From contig RFOR01000004.1 of assembly GCA_009926525.1 (NCBI GenBank), forward strand, positions 1 to 16,380: DNA of 16,380 bases. The letters run 5' to 3'. The position numbers and the translations under genes were made by a program. This document shows positions 13,224-16,380 of the stretch, one piece after another. Under the pieces are notes generated by a model. The model worked only from the letters and a program-made list of their open reading frames with translations. It ran no database searches and was not told the DNA's origin. This stretch comes from Methylophilaceae bacterium (GTDB lineage: Bacteria > Pseudomonadota > Gammaproteobacteria > Burkholderiales > Methylophilaceae). Within the stretch, counting starts at the first letter, position 1; the number at the start of each line of letters is the position of its first letter.

Positions 13224-16200
13224 CTATAAAGTTACCAACTGACCAACACTCACAAAATAAACAGCTAGTTGGATACCTAAACCCTCATCCGAGAAAAGTG
13301 CAGCATAGCCCTCAAGCTGCTGACGATGTTGCTCAGCAGCTTGCTTCAAGTTAGTCTCATCAATATTCACCGCCAGCTTAGCCGTTTTGTAATCAACAAT
13401 CCAGCGTACGCCATCTTGAACAAAAGTACGGTCGATGATTTTTTTGCGAACCTGAGTCCTGTCATCCCCAAGACTTTCAATCTGTAGTTCGTTAGTCGCA
13501 CTTTCACGGCTTTGAAGCAGCCACTGCCCTTGCGAACTCTCTAAGGTTGTTTTGAGTAATGTCAACACAGCATCGGCACCTTGATTGGCCATGCTGATTG
13601 CATAACCACGACCGGTAAACCAGCGGTGCATCGCCAGCTTCAAAGGCTCAAGCCGAGTCAAAGACCAAGCATCCAATCCTTGATTAGCGATCAACTCCAA
13701 ATAACGATGTGTCAGCGTGCCGATATCGGCTTCTAAGACCAAAATGTCATCATCTTTGTCTTGATCAGATTGTTTGGAAGCTTGGTTTTGCGGCATCCCA
13801 TGCGCAACTTCAGCTTGCAAAATGGCAGGCACTGTTGGATTGGTTAAACGAACTAATTTAGGCACAAAATCCTGCAGGTTTGTGCTTAACTGACTGCCTA
13901 TTTGCTTAGGCAATTCATTTTGAATTTGCGCTAATTTTTCTTTGCTAAATTCATGTGCAACCACAGGCCACAAAATCTCTAAAAAGGTATTTTTCTTAGG
14001 ATGTAGTTCACCGTCTTTATTAGCGCTGACCGCACCTAATAAATGTAAACAGCGCTCAGCACGAGTTGCTGCCACATAAAGCACACGGGCATCCTCATAA
14101 TCAGCACGCTGTTTTTCTAGCGATTTTAAATAGTCATAAATGCTGACTTGCTCGGCTTTATTTTTGGATTTTGGAATGAATGGTGCGACCACTAAATCCA
14201 CATCCGCAACATCATCATCAAAGGACTCTCTAGGCACTTCTTCCCACATCAATAAAGGCTGCTCACCGCCACCTGTAGTCTTATCTAGTCCAGGCAAAAT
14301 CACCGTATCAAACTCCAAGCCTTTAGCTTTATGGATAGTCATAAATTGCAAGGCGTCAGGCGCTTTAGCATCGGGCGCCGCATAGAGTTTTTCAACTTCT
14401 ACCGCTAATTGCTCAGTAGAAAACTGCCCCGCCATTTCCATCTTATCAATGCGATCAAAAAAAGCCTGCACATCGCGCACATCGCCAGCATCCCACAAGC
14501 AAGCTGGGCCACCTAGCATAAGCCATACCCCATGCACCCAGCGGCTAGTTTCCATGCGACCTTGATGTTGCAAAGCTTCTTGCATCACCCCTCGCACGTG
14601 CATTAAACGCTGACGACCATCTTCACTCAATCTTTGCACATGGACTTCATCTTGCATCAAATCAAGCACGGTACGATATTGATCACGCCCCACAAGATAA
14701 TGCAAATCTTCCAAACTCAAGCCACACCATGGTGCGCGCAAAATGGCTAACCAATGCACACGGTCTGCGCGTTGATGCAGGGCGTTGGTGAGCGAAAGTA
14801 AATCCTGCACTACTTGGCGATTGGCGAGCTCTTCAATCTCAACTGCCTGAAAAGGGATGTCCGCGTGATTGCGGCGAATCTCCGCCACCAATGCATGCAA
14901 GTGACTACGCGCACGAACTAGTACAGCAATTTTTCGGGCTGGACTCTCAGCCCAAGTAGCTTTAATAATCTCAATGATTTTATTGGCTTCCAGCTGACGA
15001 ACGTCCGTTAGCGCCTTTTCATCCTCAGCGTCTTCCTCGGCATCGCTTTCTATAGCGCCATCTAGCATTGCGTGAACCTTAACGCCTGCCCCAGCTGACG
15101 GACGCGCTTTAGCGACAAATTTTCGATACTTAATCGCCCCTCTTGAAACGCTGTCTTCAGCTGGAAAAACTTGAGAAAACGCCTCGTTCACCCAATTAAC
15201 AACGTCCTCATGAGAGCGATTGTTTCGCCAAAGCTTGAGTGGTGTTAGCGACAAATCGCCAATCCCTTGCTTGAGCACGCGCAAGAACAAACCAACATTA
15301 GCTTTGCGAAAGCGATAGATAGACTGCATCGGGTCGCCCACTAAAAACAAAGTACGCGCATCGCCATCCATCCAGCCTGCAGTGAGCTTTTCTAATAGTT
15401 TGATTTGCGTTGGGCTGGTATCTTGAAACTCATCAACCAGAAGATGCTTAATGCGGTAATCGAGCTTAAGCGCCAAATCGCTAGGGGCATCATCACCTAG
15501 TGCAGATAAAGCATTTTGAGAGATTTGCACAAAATCGACTTCTTTATTGCGTTGAAACGCCATCCAAAGCTCAGCAGAAGCGATTTTAAGTAAATTCGCA
15601 AACACCGAAACAATCTCATGGCTTTGTGCATCATATTTGGGATTGGGTAAGCGACGGAGATTAGCCAAAGCCTGCTCAGACCCTTTAATTTGGCGAAGTT
15701 CTGCAATAAAAGCGTATAACTTTTCTTTCCAATCATTGCCTTCCGGTGTTGCAGGGAAGCCACTGTTTACATTCACAGCTAATCTAAATTCATTCTTACC
15801 AGTCAACAACAACTCCACTACAGCCCGCCACATATCTAAGGCTTCTGGTTTGAATGGGATAGGCGTTTCCCAATCACGCAACAAGGCAACGACTTTGTCG
15901 CATGTTAGATTAGATGCAGCATAGCGCGCAATCGGCATCAAACCCTCTTGCACGGATTTGTTCATTACTTCCGCGACGGCTTGCATATCGCCCATCACTA
16001 ATTGATACAAAGCAGTTTCAGCCAATGAAGCATCATTGTGGTTGACCACATTTTCTTGCCATTGGTCGCGCTTGGCGAGCATATCTGCCAACAATTCATT
16101 TAACTTGATGTGGTTGTTATCAAAATAACGAAGTGCTTTTTGAACAGTTAGACCAACATCTTTTTCATCAAGATTTGCCAGTGTCTTAGTCGCGGCTTCT

Positions 16201-16379
16201 TGATAATAAACGCTAGCATCATCACGCACCGCTGGTTGCGCCCCAAATCGGCTTAGCAAAGGCATTTGGCGCGCCAAATTACCGCTTAATGAGTCTATGG
16301 TATATATGCGCAAACGAGACGGCGTAGCGAGCAAATTCCAGCCTAGCGAATCCGATTTTGTTAGTGCTTTTTGCCCTAA
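13224..16379 (-). CDS. UvrD/RecB-type helicase-nuclease (AddA-like), N-terminus beyond the window
   Basis: A DNA double-strand break processing enzyme: SF1 helicase with a C-terminal RecB-family nuclease. The window holds 1051 residues. The frame is open to the right edge, with 15 codons before the first TTG (16334), and WNLLATPSRLRIYTIDSL reads straight through that TTG, so it is not the start. Walker A and the Q motif lie outside, perhaps 80-100 residues away. Visible motifs: TIDSL; DEFQDTSPTQ (Walker B DEFQDT at nt 15417-15434); GDPMQSIYRFRKAN; LWRNNRS; TIHKAKGLEFD; LYVAATRAERCLHLL. The nuclease has GTLTHRYLE, VDYKT (nt 13383-13397) and QLEGYAALF, so the Asp-x-Lys core is intact. Its AddB-like partner would be expected upstream, outside the window. 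It converges on the DedA-family gene with only 4 bp between stops and no visible terminator. Confidence 0.92.
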   Translation of the reverse strand, partial: LGQKALTKSDSLGWNLLATPSRLRIYTIDSLSGNLARQMPLLSRFGAQPAVRDDASVYYQEAATKTLANLDEKDVGLTVQKALRYFDNNHIKLNELLADMLAKRDQWQENVVNHNDASLAETALYQLVMGDMQAVAEVMNKSVQEGLMPIARYAASNLTCDKVVALLRDWETPIPFKPEALDMWRAVVELLLTGKNEFRLAVNVNSGFPATPEGNDWKEKLYAFIAELRQIKGSEQALANLRRLPNPKYDAQSHEIVSVFANLLKIASAELWMAFQRNKEVDFVQISQNALSALGDDAPSDLALKLDYRIKHLLVDEFQDTSPTQIKLLEKLTAGWMDGDARTLFLVGDPMQSIYRFRKANVGLFLRVLKQGIGDLSLTPLKLWRNNRSHEDVVNWVNEAFSQVFPAEDSVSRGAIKYRKFVAKARPSAGAGVKVHAMLDGAIESDAEEDAEDEKALTDVRQLEANKIIEIIKATWAESPARKIAVLVRARSHLHALVAEIRRNHADIPFQAVEIEELANRQVVQDLLSLTNALHQRADRVHWLAILRAPWCGLSLEDLHYLVGRDQYRTVLDLMQDEVHVQRLSEDGRQRLMHVRGVMQEALQHQGRMETSRWVHGVWLMLGGPACLWDAGDVRDVQAFFDRIDKMEMAGQFSTEQLAVEVEKLYAAPDAKAPDALQFMTIHKAKGLEFDTVILPGLDKTTGGGEQPLLMWEEVPRESFDDDVADVDLVVAPFIPKSKNKAEQVSIYDYLKSLEKQRADYEDARVLYVAATRAERCLHLLGAVSANKDGELHPKKNTFLEILWPVVAHEFSKEKLAQIQNELPKQIGSQLSTNLQDFVPKLVRLTNPTVPAILQAEVAHGMPQNQASKQSDQDKDDDILVLEADIGTLTHRYLELIANQGLDAWSLTRLEPLKLAMHRWFTGRGYAISMANQGADAVLTLLKTTLESSQGQWLLQSRESATNELQIESLGDDRTQVRKKIIDRTFVQDGVRWIVDYKTAKLAVNIDETNLKQAAEQHRQQLEGYAALFSDEGLGIQLAVYFVSVGQLVTL

Positions 16380-16380
16380 A

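Noticed and set aside
16332..16334. TTG (minus strand) as the start of the helicase-nuclease
   Set aside because: Conserved-looking sequence continues upstream in frame to the edge, and the ATP-binding motif would be missing.

Overview
The window looks like two unrelated bacterial genomes joined inside one open reading frame near position 5808-5830. The left part (1 to about 5.81 kb) reads as an actinobacterium, possibly a low-GC freshwater type. It carries the end of a TM0106-type RecB-like nuclease/SF1 helicase, a small Cys-rich protein on the opposite strand, and a three-gene cassette of a coiled-coil protein, a membrane coiled-coil protein and a lipoprotein with an OmpA-like end. The right part (about 5.82 kb to the end) reads as a betaproteobacterium, most likely Methylophilaceae-like. 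It carries a nitrilase-family hydrolase, tldD, two Lys/Ala-rich basic proteins, mfd, a DedA-family protein and a RecB/AddA-like helicase-nuclease. Taxon calls come from gene families and gene order recognised by eye, not from a search.

Layout: helicase-nuclease (3-2333, +, start outside the window); Cys-rich protein (2326-2586, -, tail-to-tail overlap of 8 nt); upstream region (2587-2842); cassette 2843-3445, 3449-4636 and 4629 onward, all + and tightly packed; the chimeric frame 4629-6581; hairpin 6618-6636; tldD 6683-8158; H1-like protein 8286-8642; structured intergenic region 8641-8767; DUF2934-type protein 8804-9094; hairpin with an overlapping TATAAT; mfd 9203-12610 abutting a DedA gene 12611-13219; then the convergent helicase-nuclease 13224-16379 (-), whose N-terminus lies beyond the right edge.

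The join is the main result. The frame 4629-6581 encodes a lipoprotein for its first ~395 residues. It then becomes a nitrilase-type hydrolase that has Glu/Lys/Cys but lacks its first beta strand. Arginine codons change at the same place: 8 of 12 are AGA/AGG before it and 0 of 12 after it. A metagenome mis-assembly is the simplest explanation; a true recombinant is not excluded.

Functionally, the right part is mostly housekeeping: DNA repair (mfd, AddA/RecB-like enzyme), peptide processing (TldD), membrane homeostasis (DedA) and probable nucleoid-associated basic proteins. The left cassette is the least understood part, probably a cell-envelope assembly. No rRNA, tRNA, CRISPR array, insertion sequence or prophage was seen.
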